36,955 nt of DNA from Endozoicomonas sp. SESOKO1 (GCF_024606265.1 NZ_JAHHPP010000033.1:1-36955); one strand, 5' to 3'; shown: positions 25,905-34,273, numbered from the stretch's first letter. Program-made: numbers and translations. Notes: generated by a model not told the origin, from the letters alone.

Positions 25905-25931
25905 CTTTTGGCTGGATGCTCCAGCCAAAAG
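25905..25931. terminator. Large palindrome between convergent genes, possible terminator
   Basis: CTTTTGGCTGGA (25905-25916) and TCCAGCCAAAAG (25920-25931) form a perfect 12-bp stem with a 3-base loop. A second inverted repeat, AGACTCC then GGAGTCT, follows at 25930-25944. It lies 12 bases after the cold-shock-domain gene and just before the slyX stop on the other strand. There is no downstream T run on either strand, so intrinsic termination is uncertain, although the position fits a shared transcript end. Confidence 0.4.
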
Positions 25932-25956
25932 ACTCCAGGAGTCTGTCCAGTCAATA

Positions 25957-26157
25957 TCAATAGTGGGGAGGAGGTAACTCTTCCTGACTTTCCAACTGTT
26001 CAGCAACCATCTCTTCAAATTGCTTTTTCAGTTGAGCCATGGCTTCTGTCAACCGGTCAATATCTTTCTGCTGCCGGGTAACCACTTCATTCAACTGAGC
26101 GATCGTATCCTCCTGATAACTCAACTGGGTTTGCAGTTCAAGCAGTTCATCTTGCAT
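25957..26157 (-). CDS. slyX: SlyX family protein
   Basis: The 66-residue protein is one heptad-rich coiled coil (LQTQLSYQEDTIAQLNEVV, QQKDIDRLTEAMAQL). It ends in the PPPHY motif that marks SlyX. The function is unknown; it was first noted beside slyD in E. coli. GGGAG lies 9 bases before the ATG. It follows the HIT-domain gene by 91 bases on the same strand. Confidence 0.93.
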   Translation of the reverse strand: MQDELLELQTQLSYQEDTIAQLNEVVTRQQKDIDRLTEAMAQLKKQFEEMVAEQLESQEELPPPHY

Positions 26158-26248
26158 CGTTTGTTACTCCCACAACCAGCCAAACCACATCCGGCTACCA
26201 ACAATCATAAAAAAGATCCGCTACCGAAAGTGGATTAATGTGTGCAGT

Positions 26249-26725
26249 CTACTCCTTGCGCTTCGGCCTTCCAAATTTACCTGTCCCGTCAGTTTCGACC
26301 CAGTGAAAAGAAGGCATTTCAGCAATGCCCGTTTTCAACTTGCCCATCACCTCTGAAAGCCCTTCATCAGTATAAGGCCTGACTGGATGCTTGCCCCAGA
26401 CAGGTGCCGGCCAGGCAGCATCGGTACTGAAACGGACAACATGATGAACATGAAGCTGTCGAACCACGTTACCCAACGCAGCCACATTGATCTTTTCCGC
26501 CGAGAAAAGCACCTGCAGCATTTCCGCCAGATAACAGGACTCAACAAGCAGCTGTTGCTGAGCCGTTTCATCCATTTGATAAATCTCTTCCACACCCTGG
26601 ATACGGGGCACCAGGATAAACCAGGGATACTGGCTATCGTTCATCAATAAAAGGCGACAAACGGGAAAATCACCAATCACGAAACAGTCTCTTGCCAGCT
26701 GGGGATCCAGTTCAAAGCTACTCAT
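26249..26725 (-). CDS. HIT-domain protein (nucleotide hydrolase/transferase family)
   Basis: The 158-residue cytoplasmic protein has the HIT-type segment ALGNVVRQLHVHHVVRF followed by AAWPAPVWGK, a layout seen in a proteobacterial HIT subfamily. The catalytic triad region has H92, H94 and H95. The classic HxHxH spacing is therefore altered: the third histidine of the consensus would be at residue 96, which is valine. HIT proteins hydrolyse or transfer nucleotide monophosphates from dinucleotides or AMP conjugates; the substrate here is unknown. It precedes slyX on the same strand and is divergent from proS. Confidence 0.88.
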   Translation of the reverse strand: MSSFELDPQLARDCFVIGDFPVCRLLLMNDSQYPWFILVPRIQGVEEIYQMDETAQQQLLVESCYLAEMLQVLFSAEKINVAALGNVVRQLHVHHVVRFSTDAAWPAPVWGKHPVRPYTDEGLSEVMGKLKTGIAEMPSFHWVETDGTGKFGRPKRKE

Positions 26726-26868
26726 GGCACGGCCTATCCAGTAAAAAGATCCAGTGAAAACAGAATAGAAAAGGGATTCTCAGTTCCACTCCCTCCCCAG
26801 CCTGTATTGCACAGTAAAAAAGGGAAAATTCAGAACCAATGATCAACAGGGGACTTTAAAACAGCGGT

Positions 26869-26877
26869 TGGTATAAT
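26869..26877 (+). promoter_or_regulatory. Extended -10 promoter for proS
   Basis: TGGTATAAT is a perfect extended -10 element (TGn followed by TATAAT), located 80 bases before the proS ATG. No clear -35 hexamer lies 17 bases upstream, which is typical for extended -10 promoters. The implied leader of about 73 bases contains the palindrome at 26905-26918. Confidence 0.65.
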
Positions 26878-26904
26878 AACCGATTGGCCTTAAAATAGCG
26901 CTTT

Positions 26905-26918
26905 AATTGACGTCAATT
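26905..26918. repeat. Perfect 14-bp palindrome in the proS leader
   Basis: AATTGACGTCAATT is its own reverse complement. It sits about 30 bases downstream of the predicted proS -10 element and 39 bases before the start codon. It has no loop, so it fits a dimeric repressor operator better than an RNA hairpin. No known regulator is assigned. Confidence 0.5.
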
Positions 26919-26956
26919 TTGACAAGCTTTTTTTGAACAGCCTGGTAAACGAGCAC

Positions 26957-28675
26957 ATGAGAACCAGTCAGTATCTGATTCCAACCCTTAAGGAGACACC
27001 TGCCGACGCCGTGGTCATCAGCCACCAGCTGATGCTGCGCGCCGGTATGATCCGCAAACTGGCATCCGGCCTCTACACCTGGCTGCCTCTGGGTCTCCGG
27101 GTTCTGCAGAAAGTAGAAAATATTGTTCGTGAAGAGATGAACCGTTCCGGCGCACTGGAAACCCTGATGCCCGCGGTTCAACCGGCAGAGCTGTGGCAGG
27201 AAACCGGTCGCTGGGATCAATTTGGCGCAGAACTGCTGCGTTTCCAGGATCGCCACGGTCGTGATTTTGTTATTGGCCCAACCCATGAAGAAGTCATTAC
27301 CGATATTGCCCGTAACGAGCTGAACAGCTACAAGCAGCTGCCCATCAACCTGTACCAGATCCAGACCAAATTCCGCGACGAGCGTCGTCCACGTTTCGGC
27401 CTGATGCGTGGCCGCGAGTTCCTGATGAAAGACGCCTATTCATTCCATGCCACTGAAGCGTGCCTGAAGTCAGAATATCAGAATATGCACAATACCTACT
27501 GCCGTATCTTTGACCGTCTGGGTCTTGAATACCGTGCGGTCCAGGCCGACAGTGGTGCCATTGGCGGCAGTGGTTCCCAGGAGTTCCATGTACTGGCAGA
27601 GTCCGGTGAAGACGCCATCGTCTTCAGTGACCAGAGCGATTACGCGGCGAACATTGAGAAAGCGGAAGCCGTTGCCCCAGCAGGTGACCGCCCCGCCCCC
27701 TCTGCAGCGATGACACTGGTGGACACTCCGGATGCCAGGACTATCGATCAGCTGGTAGAACAGTTCAACCTGCCTGTTGAAAAAACCATCAAGACCCTGA
27801 TTGTTGCAGCGGCAGAAGACGCTGACAGCGAGTTCATTGCCCTGCTGATCCGTGGCGATCACGAGCTTAACGAAGTCAAGGCCGAAAACCTTGCGGATGT
27901 TGCTGCTCCCCTGCGCTTTGCCACCGAAGAGGAAGTGAAGCGCATCATGGGTGCTGGCCCAGGCTCCCTCGGCCCGGTTAACTGCCCAATCCCGGTAATT
28001 GTCGATCGGACCGTAGAGAAAATGGCTGACTTTGGTGCTGGCGCCAACATCGAAGGCAAGCACTACTTCGGCATCAACTGGGAGCGTGACTGCACCTTCA
28101 GCCGTGTTGAAGACCTGCGCAATGTTCAGGAAGGCGACCCAAGCCCCTGCGGTAAAGGACAGCTGTTTATCAAGCGTGGTATCGAAGTTGGCCATATTTT
28201 CCAGCTGGGCACCAAATACAGTGAAGCGATGAACGCCACCGTTCTCAGCGAAAATGGCAAGAGCATTCCCCTGGCCATGGGCTGCTATGGTATCGGCGTA
28301 TCCAGAACCGCCGCTGCCGCCATTGAGCAGAACTACGATGACCGCGGCATTATCTGGCCGGAAGCCATCGCGCCCTTCCAGATCGCCCTGGTACCTCTGA
28401 AGATCGAAAAATCCGAAGTCGTCCGCGAAGCGGCCGAAACACTTTACCAGGAACTGATGGCAGCAGGCTTTGAAGTTCTGATGGACGACAGAAAAGCCAG
28501 CCCTGGTGTCAAGTTTGCTGATATGGAGCTTATCGGCATTCCACACCGCGTAGTACTGAGTGACCGGGGGCTGGCCGATGGTATGGTGGAATACAAGCAC
28601 CGGACGGCAAACGATAAAGAAGATATTCAGCTCAGTGAAATTATCGAATTACTCAAAAAACGCACAAATCGCTAA
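26957..28675 (+). CDS. proS: Prolyl-tRNA synthetase
   Basis: This class II synthetase charges tRNA-Pro. The 572-residue protein has the same length as E. coli ProRS as remembered and begins [20 protein letters not shown]. Class II motif 1 lies around [21 protein letters not shown]. Motif 2 lies in [25 protein letters not shown]. The INS editing domain fills about 224-405. Motif 3 lies at [14 protein letters not shown], followed by the C-terminal anticodon-binding domain. The ATG at 26957 is chosen over the in-frame TTG at 26933 because of the family N-terminus. The ribosome binding site is weak. The transglycosylase gene follows 46 bases later and may be cotranscribed. Confidence 0.98.
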   Translation: MRTSQYLIPTLKETPADAVVISHQLMLRAGMIRKLASGLYTWLPLGLRVLQKVENIVREEMNRSGALETLMPAVQPAELWQETGRWDQFGAELLRFQDRHGRDFVIGPTHEEVITDIARNELNSYKQLPINLYQIQTKFRDERRPRFGLMRGREFLMKDAYSFHATEACLKSEYQNMHNTYCRIFDRLGLEYRAVQADSGAIGGSGSQEFHVLAESGEDAIVFSDQSDYAANIEKAEAVAPAGDRPAPSAAMTLVDTPDARTIDQLVEQFNLPVEKTIKTLIVAAAEDADSEFIALLIRGDHELNEVKAENLADVAAPLRFATEEEVKRIMGAGPGSLGPVNCPIPVIVDRTVEKMADFGAGANIEGKHYFGINWERDCTFSRVEDLRNVQEGDPSPCGKGQLFIKRGIEVGHIFQLGTKYSEAMNATVLSENGKSIPLAMGCYGIGVSRTAAAAIEQNYDDRGIIWPEAIAPFQIALVPLKIEKSEVVREAAETLYQELMAAGFEVLMDDRKASPGVKFADMELIGIPHRVVLSDRGLADGMVEYKHRTANDKEDIQLSEIIELLKKRTNR

Positions 28676-28721
28676 CGGTAATTTATCTGCCGACAGCCTT
28701 TTATTCACGATAAGCAGCTTG

Positions 28722-29315
28722 ATGAGCACTGCCACCTCCAAAGCCCCGTTACGGGCTTTGGTTCTTGTGGCGGTTCTGGTCATACCTCTTGTCATGCCAG
28801 CAACCAGCCAGGCCGAATGGCACGACCCCGTTTTACAGGAAGTACTGTCTCGCTCGCTGGATCAACCCAGCAGCTTCGATGATCAGTTTGAAGCCGAGGT
28901 TTGGCTGGTTGATATGTCTGCCCGATTAGCCAGGTTTATGAAAGACCCGGACCTGCGCCTCAAGGTGCTCAAGATGGTTCACTTCGAAGCGTCCAAGGTA
29001 GACTTGCAACCGGAACTGGTGCTGGCACTGATTCAGACAGAGTCTGCCTTTGACCAGTATGCGGTTTCTTCCGCTGGCGCCCTGGGTTTGATGCAGATTA
29101 TGCCGTTCTGGAAGGATGTTATTGGCCGGGATAAGGACAACCTCATCACCATCCAGACCAACCTGCGCTATGGCTGCACCATTCTCAGCTACTACCTTGA
29201 GAAAGAAAACGGCAACCTGACCAGGGCATTGGCCCGGTACAATGGCAGTCTGGGCAAAACCTGGTATCCGGAACGGGTTTTAAACAACTGGGAACGGCAC
29301 TGGGTAGTGAATTAG
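28722..29315 (+). CDS. Lytic transglycosylase, SLT domain
   Basis: This periplasmic enzyme cleaves peptidoglycan to 1,6-anhydro-muropeptides. With ATG at 28722 the protein has 197 residues. It has a signal peptide of about 31 residues ending in ATSQA, a helical spacer, then a Slt/MltC-like catalytic domain. The predicted catalytic glutamate is E107 in LIQTESAFDQYAVSSAGALG. GLMQIMP (122-128) and ARYNGS (171-176) complete the motif set. The frame is open much further upstream, inside proS, but that part is not protein-like. No strong ribosome binding site precedes the ATG. The stop overlaps the acylphosphatase stop by four bases in convergent orientation. Confidence 0.92.
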   Translation: MSTATSKAPLRALVLVAVLVIPLVMPATSQAEWHDPVLQEVLSRSLDQPSSFDDQFEAEVWLVDMSARLARFMKDPDLRLKVLKMVHFEASKVDLQPELVLALIQTESAFDQYAVSSAGALGLMQIMPFWKDVIGRDKDNLITIQTNLRYGCTILSYYLEKENGNLTRALARYNGSLGKTWYPERVLNNWERHWVVN

Positions 29316-29584
29316 CCGGTGGTAAACGAGTCAAACGCCTGCAGAGGCTCTTCGGCAATGGAGATATTGACCACCCTGGCCAAAGGTGGCCCCTTTTGAA
29401 GCCACGCTTCCAGCTTCGCAACGGCTTCTGCTGAGCCACACATCAACACTTCAACCCGCCCATCCGGCAGATTTCTGGCCCAGCCACCAATGCCCAGCCG
29501 ACGGGCTCGCTCCTGGGTTGAGCCTCGAAACCAGACGCCCTGAACCCGGCCTTCCACAAAGGCTCTTTTACACACATCAGCCAT
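29312..29584 (-). CDS. acyP: Acylphosphatase
   Basis: The 90-residue protein hydrolyses acyl phosphates such as carbamoyl phosphate. The signature VEGRVQGVWFRGSTQ carries the phosphate-binding arginine R20. The second signature GWARNLPDGRVEV carries the catalytic asparagine N38. Length is typical. It overlaps the upstream thioredoxin-like gene by 8 bases on the same strand, which suggests translational coupling, and its 3' end overlaps the convergent transglycosylase gene by 4 bases. Confidence 0.95.
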   Translation of the reverse strand: MADVCKRAFVEGRVQGVWFRGSTQERARRLGIGGWARNLPDGRVEVLMCGSAEAVAKLEAWLQKGPPLARVVNISIAEEPLQAFDSFTTG

Positions 29585-30068
29585 TGGATGAGGTTTCCTT
29601 TAATGGATGTTTACTTAACTTTTCAATCTGTTCTTCAAGGCTTTTTTTGGTCTGTGGCCCAAACAGTTTGGTCACCACTTTGCCTTCCGGCGAAATAATA
29701 TAAGTAGCGGGTAATACCTGGGGAGGAGGCTCGTTCAACGCGGTCAGTGGTGATTCCTGAAGCACCGGAAAACGGATATCCAGTGCTTTTGCCTTATTGA
29801 TTAACGAGTCCCCCTGGCTACCGTCAAAATCAATGCCCAGTACTCTTACCTGACCATCGCTGGCCAATTCGTTCAACTCCGGAATCTCCTCCCGGCAAGG
29901 GCCACACCACTCTGCCCAGAAATTCAACGCCAGCCATTGGCTACGGTCACTGCCAAGGGAGACAGAATCGCCGCTTATATCGGTAAAAGTGACTGGTTTG
30001 CTGCAGGCCGCGAGAACCCCCAACAGCACAACCACCAATAAGTATTCTGATGTTCTTGTTATCCTCAC
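29577..30068 (-). CDS. TlpA-type thioredoxin-fold lipoprotein
   Basis: This is a predicted envelope thiol-disulfide oxidoreductase, as in cytochrome-c maturation or periplasmic redox control. The preferred start is GTG at 30066-30068, with GGAGG 5 bases upstream, giving 163 residues. An ATG at 30089 is in frame but poorly placed. From the GTG start the protein has a short basic N-terminus, a hydrophobic core and the lipobox LAAC (C22), followed by a thioredoxin fold. The redox motif is WCGPC in NFWAEWCGPCREEIPEL. The cis-proline region is LPATYIISPEGKVV. It overlaps acyP by 8 bases. The substrate protein is unknown. Confidence 0.9.
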   Translation of the reverse strand: MRITRTSEYLLVVVLLGVLAACSKPVTFTDISGDSVSLGSDRSQWLALNFWAEWCGPCREEIPELNELASDGQVRVLGIDFDGSQGDSLINKAKALDIRFPVLQESPLTALNEPPPQVLPATYIISPEGKVVTKLFGPQTKKSLEEQIEKLSKHPLKETSSNG

Positions 30069-30200
30069 GAATACCTCCAGAGAATTCATTGGGTGAAAGC
30101 CTCATACTGAGCACAACTGCAGACCCTGGTTTTTTTGTTATTGACCGTAATCCATTAAGCAGGAATTGCTGACAAACTGCAATTGCAACCAATTGACGAT

Positions 30201-30206
30201 TATAGT
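30201..30206 (+). promoter_or_regulatory. Weak candidate -10 element for the 343-residue gene
   Basis: TATAGT lies 39 bases before the ATG at 30245. The best -35 match (CTGCAA at 18-base spacing) is poor. The start codon itself has no clear Shine-Dalgarno sequence, so this gene may be weakly or conditionally expressed. Confidence 0.25.
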
Positions 30207-30244
30207 AAACAGTCGCACAGTTAACTCAGCTAACATTTCATCTC

Positions 30245-31276
30245 ATGAAACTCCAACCAATTGACAACGAAAATTTCTTACGAACCTCTCATCAATACAC
30301 TGCTAACTCTGGTGATAGTATTGATAAAAGCTTAGAGAAACTATTCAGCTCTCTGAATAATGAAACAAACAGATATGAGGTGTCGATTAAAGTCGCCGCA
30401 TTGAACCAAATATATTCCACTGCCATCCAATATATTGACCCTGTCGTATCAAAAATTTCTGAACACATTGATAACAACCATCATGAGTTCAGCACTGAGC
30501 AATACGTCAAGCTGGTTGATGATATTTCTACCGTGTCCTGGGTGAGCAGCACGTCGGGCAAACTGCATAAAAGGAACAACCTCTCCTTTTGTTCAAAATA
30601 CGTGCATTTCCTGAGTAAATACACGATTCCCATCTATGACAGCTACATATGGATACTTATTATTGGCTACCTGAAGCAGGCAGGGTATAAGCATTTAAGT
30701 TTTGCTCCACCAGCAAGCTATGCTTCCTTTTTTGACACTTTCCAGATATTTAAAAAAGCCTTCAGCCTGCATGAGCACAGCAACTATGCCATTGACAAAT
30801 ACCTATGGGTATATGGTAAACAGCTGATCACTGAAATCGCCAAGACCCGGGCGGTTAACCTGGAAAAAGCCAAGTCAATTCTGAAAAGCCAGCTTATTTC
30901 TGAGGCCAGCAATGGCAACAACGAGATGCAAATCCAGGGTCAGGAAACTATGAATACAGAAATCCCGGCAGAAACGCTTATTGCACTCCAACATAATTTT
31001 CACAGTGTGATCTTAGAACGTCTTGGTGATGGTCATATAAAGATGCATGGCATTGATGAGCTACCCAGACTTGAAATGATTAAAGAGTCGGCGGATAAAA
31101 AAGCCTGGTTTCCAGTGGCCGGTATGTTTGGTGGATTCGAATTTTGGATAGATCGTACTGATAACGGCCAGTATCAGTTAATCAGCGAGAGCTGGTCCAG
31201 AGTAGTGGGCGGTTCAGGTCAGCGACATGTTGTTACCGTTGATGGTTATGAACTCGTTGAGGAAGGGTTTGTGTAA
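30245..31276 (+). CDS. Protein of unknown function, two-part architecture
   Basis: I do not recognise this 343-residue protein. The N-terminal part (about 1-200) is helical. It contains NNLSFCSKYVHFLSKYTIPIYDSYIW (111-136 in outline), a pattern that I recall loosely from uncharacterised bacterial proteins in variable regions. A polar linker lies near 215-245. The C-terminal 65 residues (about 285-343) form a compact strand-rich unit with VAGMFGGFEFWI, SESWSRVVGGSGQRH and a terminal VEEGFV. There is no signal peptide or membrane helix. By eye it is A+T-richer than neighbouring housekeeping genes. It converges on the ADP-ribosylglycohydrolase gene across a hairpin. Transfer and a defence role are possible but unproven. 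Confidence 0.75.
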   Translation: MKLQPIDNENFLRTSHQYTANSGDSIDKSLEKLFSSLNNETNRYEVSIKVAALNQIYSTAIQYIDPVVSKISEHIDNNHHEFSTEQYVKLVDDISTVSWVSSTSGKLHKRNNLSFCSKYVHFLSKYTIPIYDSYIWILIIGYLKQAGYKHLSFAPPASYASFFDTFQIFKKAFSLHEHSNYAIDKYLWVYGKQLITEIAKTRAVNLEKAKSILKSQLISEASNGNNEMQIQGQETMNTEIPAETLIALQHNFHSVILERLGDGHIKMHGIDELPRLEMIKESADKKAWFPVAGMFGGFEFWIDRTDNGQYQLISESWSRVVGGSGQRHVVTVDGYELVEEGFV

Positions 31277-31287
31277 ATTATGACAGC

Positions 31288-31320
31288 AACCATCGCCGAT
31301 TCAGACTACTGGCGATGGTT
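31288..31320. terminator. Hairpin between convergent genes, probable shared transcript end
   Basis: AACCATCGCC (31288-31297) and GGCGATGGTT (31311-31320) form a perfect 10-bp stem with a 13-base loop. It lies 11 bases after the plus-strand stop and 16 bases after the minus-strand stop. There is no T run, so intrinsic termination is not certain. Confidence 0.45.
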
Positions 31321-31336
31321 TGCCATTAAAACCAGA

Positions 31337-33280
31337 TTAATACACTCTGCCAGTGTACTGATCCTCACACCCTGAACAACGTCCGTTATAGAGTCCTTCT
31401 AAAGTCACTTCTGTGCATTCCTGACATATTCGCATATCGCTGCTTTTTGCCAACACTGTTTTCTTCACACCTGCAAAATCGGACTTAAGAGGGAAGCTTT
31501 TCAGGATCACTCTTTCCCAATACCCTTCATGTGAGCCTTGCCAGTGAAAATCGTCTTTCCAGATATGTATTCCCTCTGGGGTGTTGGCAACACCTAAACG
31601 TCTTCCCTTTATCCAGTCTTCTGGTAGCTCTTCAATCCAAACATCCAGGTCCCCCAATAGGACAGGGCGCCGATTGAACCTTTTTAGATATTCCAGATAA
31701 GCAGCCTCCTGATGAAATACGCTGCTATTGCACCACTGTTTCATCATGCTCTTCAGGCTACGCTGCCAATAATCCCGATTAACATTCGGCTTATGGTACA
31801 AAGTCACCTGCTGAATGTCTGTTTCACTGGAAATATTGGCGACAAGGTGTAAATCAGCCCCAATATTGAGTTCAAATAGCGGGGCTTTCTGACCATGCAA
31901 TACTATTTTGGTCTCCGGATTCCAGCAGTTTCTATAACGCTGAACATTCAAGCCCGGCCGATGACGAACAGCAAGAACTTCGGGAGACAACCACACTTCT
32001 TCGTACTCCTCATCCTCCTCAGATTCTGCAAAAAAAACGCGATGGTTCTCTTTAGGGCTTCTCAGAAATTCAATCGCTTTGTCAGGCTTATCCAATACAG
32101 TAACTTCATACTCTGCCAGAGGATGCTCAAACGAAATGGAATACCCCATTGAAGGACATGGAAGCAGCTCAGCAGCCTTTCGCTGTATAAAACGTCCAAA
32201 TGCTTCTACATCCTTGATACTGCCCGTCACCCTGAGTCTGCCAGACAGGATTAATCCCATAATCACTACCTGCATTCGATGTTCAGCAGACTCATGCACA
32301 CCACAATCAACCCCCTGTCGTACATCCGGTCGTTGCACCAGACTGGCTGCCATACCGGATAGGTAACTTTTCCAGTGCAAAACAGATAGCCATTCCTCAG
32401 GAATGCCGGACACACCATAAAACGTTCCCGCTAACTGCCCGAAAATAGCTGCGGTAGTATCGGCATCATCGCCAAGATTGGCTGCCAACAATGCCCCTTC
32501 TGCAAAACTCTCGCTTCTGATAAAACACCATAACGCCGCTTCCAGTGAGGCAATCACAAAGCCGGTTCCATGTACCTGGCTACGGGTCTTTTTAAACAGC
32601 TCCCCATCCAGAATAGAACGGATGTCAGCATGACAGTGCGGGCGATAAACTAAAAAATCGGCAAATGCCTTCCTCAGAAACACCTGTTTTTCCGGAATGC
32701 ACTGAACATTCAGCAAACGATGAATCAGCAGCGTCATCAACTCACAGGCTTCTATACATCTCTGTTCACCGTGAGTTGTTTTGGAAGACTCTGCAGCAGC
32801 ATCCATAGCCACCAGCTCCGGATGCCCATGGTAAAACAGAGCAATGGGCGCAATACGCATCAGGCTGCCATTACCTGCCGCATATTCTGAGGTCGAGCCC
32901 GCCTGAGCATTGCCTGTAACCAGGTATCGTTCCAATGCATCACGGACGGTATTGCCAATATCAAAACACAGGCCTGTGCTGGAGTTTTCCCCATGTTTAT
33001 ACCAGTCAATGTAGCGTTGAATCTGATCATCCAGATCAATACCATCCATTGCTATCAGGCTATCAACAAGACAAAGCATCATGGATGTGTCGTCTGTCCA
33101 CTGCCCTGGCCTCAATTTGAATGGCCCTCCTCCAACCATGCCAGTTAAGGGGATATAGCTATCTTTGGGTTTAAACTCCAGGGTTGTGCCAAGGGCATCG
33201 CCACAGGCTAGCCCCAACAACGCACCTTGTGCACGCTGGATCTTTTCGTTTAAGTAAGAAGGCTTATTCTGTAATGACAT
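31337..33280 (-). CDS. ADP-ribosylglycohydrolase with long unrecognised C-terminal part and zinc ribbon
   Basis: The N-terminal domain (about 14-310) belongs to the DraG/ARH family, which removes ADP-ribose from proteins or nucleic acids using two Mg2+ ions. Visible motifs are GALLGLACGDALG (D28), GQWTDDTSMM (T62, D63, D64), GNGSLMR and NLGDDADTTAA (D271, D272, D274), so the metal ligands are intact. Residues 325-647 are not recognised. They include an acidic stretch, a WxSPEVLAVRHRPGLNV-type segment and a C-terminal CX2C-X12-CX2C zinc ribbon (C619, C622, C635, C638). Usual ARH proteins have about 300-350 residues, so this is a fusion. No clear ribosome binding site precedes the ATG. No ADP-ribosyltransferase is seen nearby. 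Confidence 0.88.
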   Translation of the reverse strand: MSLQNKPSYLNEKIQRAQGALLGLACGDALGTTLEFKPKDSYIPLTGMVGGGPFKLRPGQWTDDTSMMLCLVDSLIAMDGIDLDDQIQRYIDWYKHGENSSTGLCFDIGNTVRDALERYLVTGNAQAGSTSEYAAGNGSLMRIAPIALFYHGHPELVAMDAAAESSKTTHGEQRCIEACELMTLLIHRLLNVQCIPEKQVFLRKAFADFLVYRPHCHADIRSILDGELFKKTRSQVHGTGFVIASLEAALWCFIRSESFAEGALLAANLGDDADTTAAIFGQLAGTFYGVSGIPEEWLSVLHWKSYLSGMAASLVQRPDVRQGVDCGVHESAEHRMQVVIMGLILSGRLRVTGSIKDVEAFGRFIQRKAAELLPCPSMGYSISFEHPLAEYEVTVLDKPDKAIEFLRSPKENHRVFFAESEEDEEYEEVWLSPEVLAVRHRPGLNVQRYRNCWNPETKIVLHGQKAPLFELNIGADLHLVANISSETDIQQVTLYHKPNVNRDYWQRSLKSMMKQWCNSSVFHQEAAYLEYLKRFNRRPVLLGDLDVWIEELPEDWIKGRRLGVANTPEGIHIWKDDFHWQGSHEGYWERVILKSFPLKSDFAGVKKTVLAKSSDMRICQECTEVTLEGLYNGRCSGCEDQYTGRVY

Positions 33281-33353
33281 AGGAAAAAAAATAATGACTT
33301 CTGATTAATCCAGTATGGCCTGAACCACTGCAACCGGAACAGCTAAAACATAA

Positions 33354-34273
33354 ACAGGGGTCATTGTCACCCCCGATGGCCTGCATCTTGAAATTCTGCC
33401 GAAAGCCGGGCGACACCAGGACAGTTACCCATCGGCCAGGGCATCGCTGCTTAATATGCTGCGCGCATTGGGAGACTTTCGCCATATCCAACTTCAGGAT
33501 GCACTGATCGCCAGTCAAAAAATGCCTTTGCTGGAGATTTTTATCAGTCAGTTTCTGGTGTCGGTCAATCATCTGATCAAGCGTGGCCTGCGGTCAGATT
33601 ATGTCCGTACCGAAGACAACCTGTTCTTTATGAAAGGTAAGCTGCTGACATCACAGCAGCTAAAGCACAACCTGGTCAACCAGCATCGTTTTTATGTGGC
33701 TTACGACGAGTATCGTCTGGATCGACCGGTGAACCGGTTGCTTCACACTGCCCTTAACAAGGTGTTGAAGCTTAGCCAAAGCCAGGGCAACCGGGAACTC
33801 ATGCAGCCATTTTCAGAGGTTCCGCTTAGCCAGAGCATCCGGCAAGACTTTGCAATGGTTCAACGCAGCCGGGGAATGGATCATTATCAAAGCCCTTTAT
33901 CCTAGACCAGGTTAATTCTGGATGATGTGTCGCCACTGACTTTATCCGGGAAAACCCGGGCTTTCTCACTACTGTTCCCCATGGAATCGGTATTTGAAGC
34001 CTATGTTGCCCGCATACTAAAGCAGCAACTCCCTGTCTCACTCCATCTCAGGGAGCAGGCACGTTCCAAGGCACTGGTTCACTTCAACGGTTATCCCTGC
34101 CAACTGATCATCAATAGCTGGGAACAAGGCCTTTCATGGTATATAGCACTGGAAGATGAAACTCATCAACCGGTGTTGTTTGCTGAACCCTCGATGCTAT
34201 CGACTGCCGCTGGCAGTACGAGGAATTAATTTGGGCAGGCTACCCTGTTTCAAGCAGCCCACATCCTGTTTAA
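33354..34273 (+). pseudogene. Decayed mcrC (5-methylcytosine restriction component) followed by a second gene fragment
   Basis: In one plus-strand frame from 33354 the translation runs TGVIVTPDGLHLEILPK, then LLNMLRALGD, VNHLIKRGLRSDYVRTEDN, FMKGKLL and QHRFYVAYDEYRLDRPVNRLLH. These are McrC family landmarks. A TAG at 33903-33905 interrupts it, exactly where relatives carry a tryptophan, and the same frame then resumes with TRLILDDVSPLTLSGKTRAFSLLFPMESVFEAYV. A TAA at 33351-33353 also breaks the frame, and the N-terminal third is not recognisable. After about 34085 the McrC nuclease region (DxxWK type) is missing. Other sequence takes over (GYPCQLIINSWEQGLSWYIALED), itself apparently frameshifted near 34190 before RWQYEELIWAGYP. 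No mcrB is present. Confidence 0.8.

Noticed and set aside
26919-26924. TTGACA consensus -35 hexamer just before proS
   Set aside because: No -10 element follows at 16-18 bases, and it lies downstream of the better extended -10 promoter.
27470-28600. 376-codon open frame on the minus strand
   Set aside because: It is antisense to proS, whose class II synthetase motifs are certain. The long frame results from the codon bias of proS.
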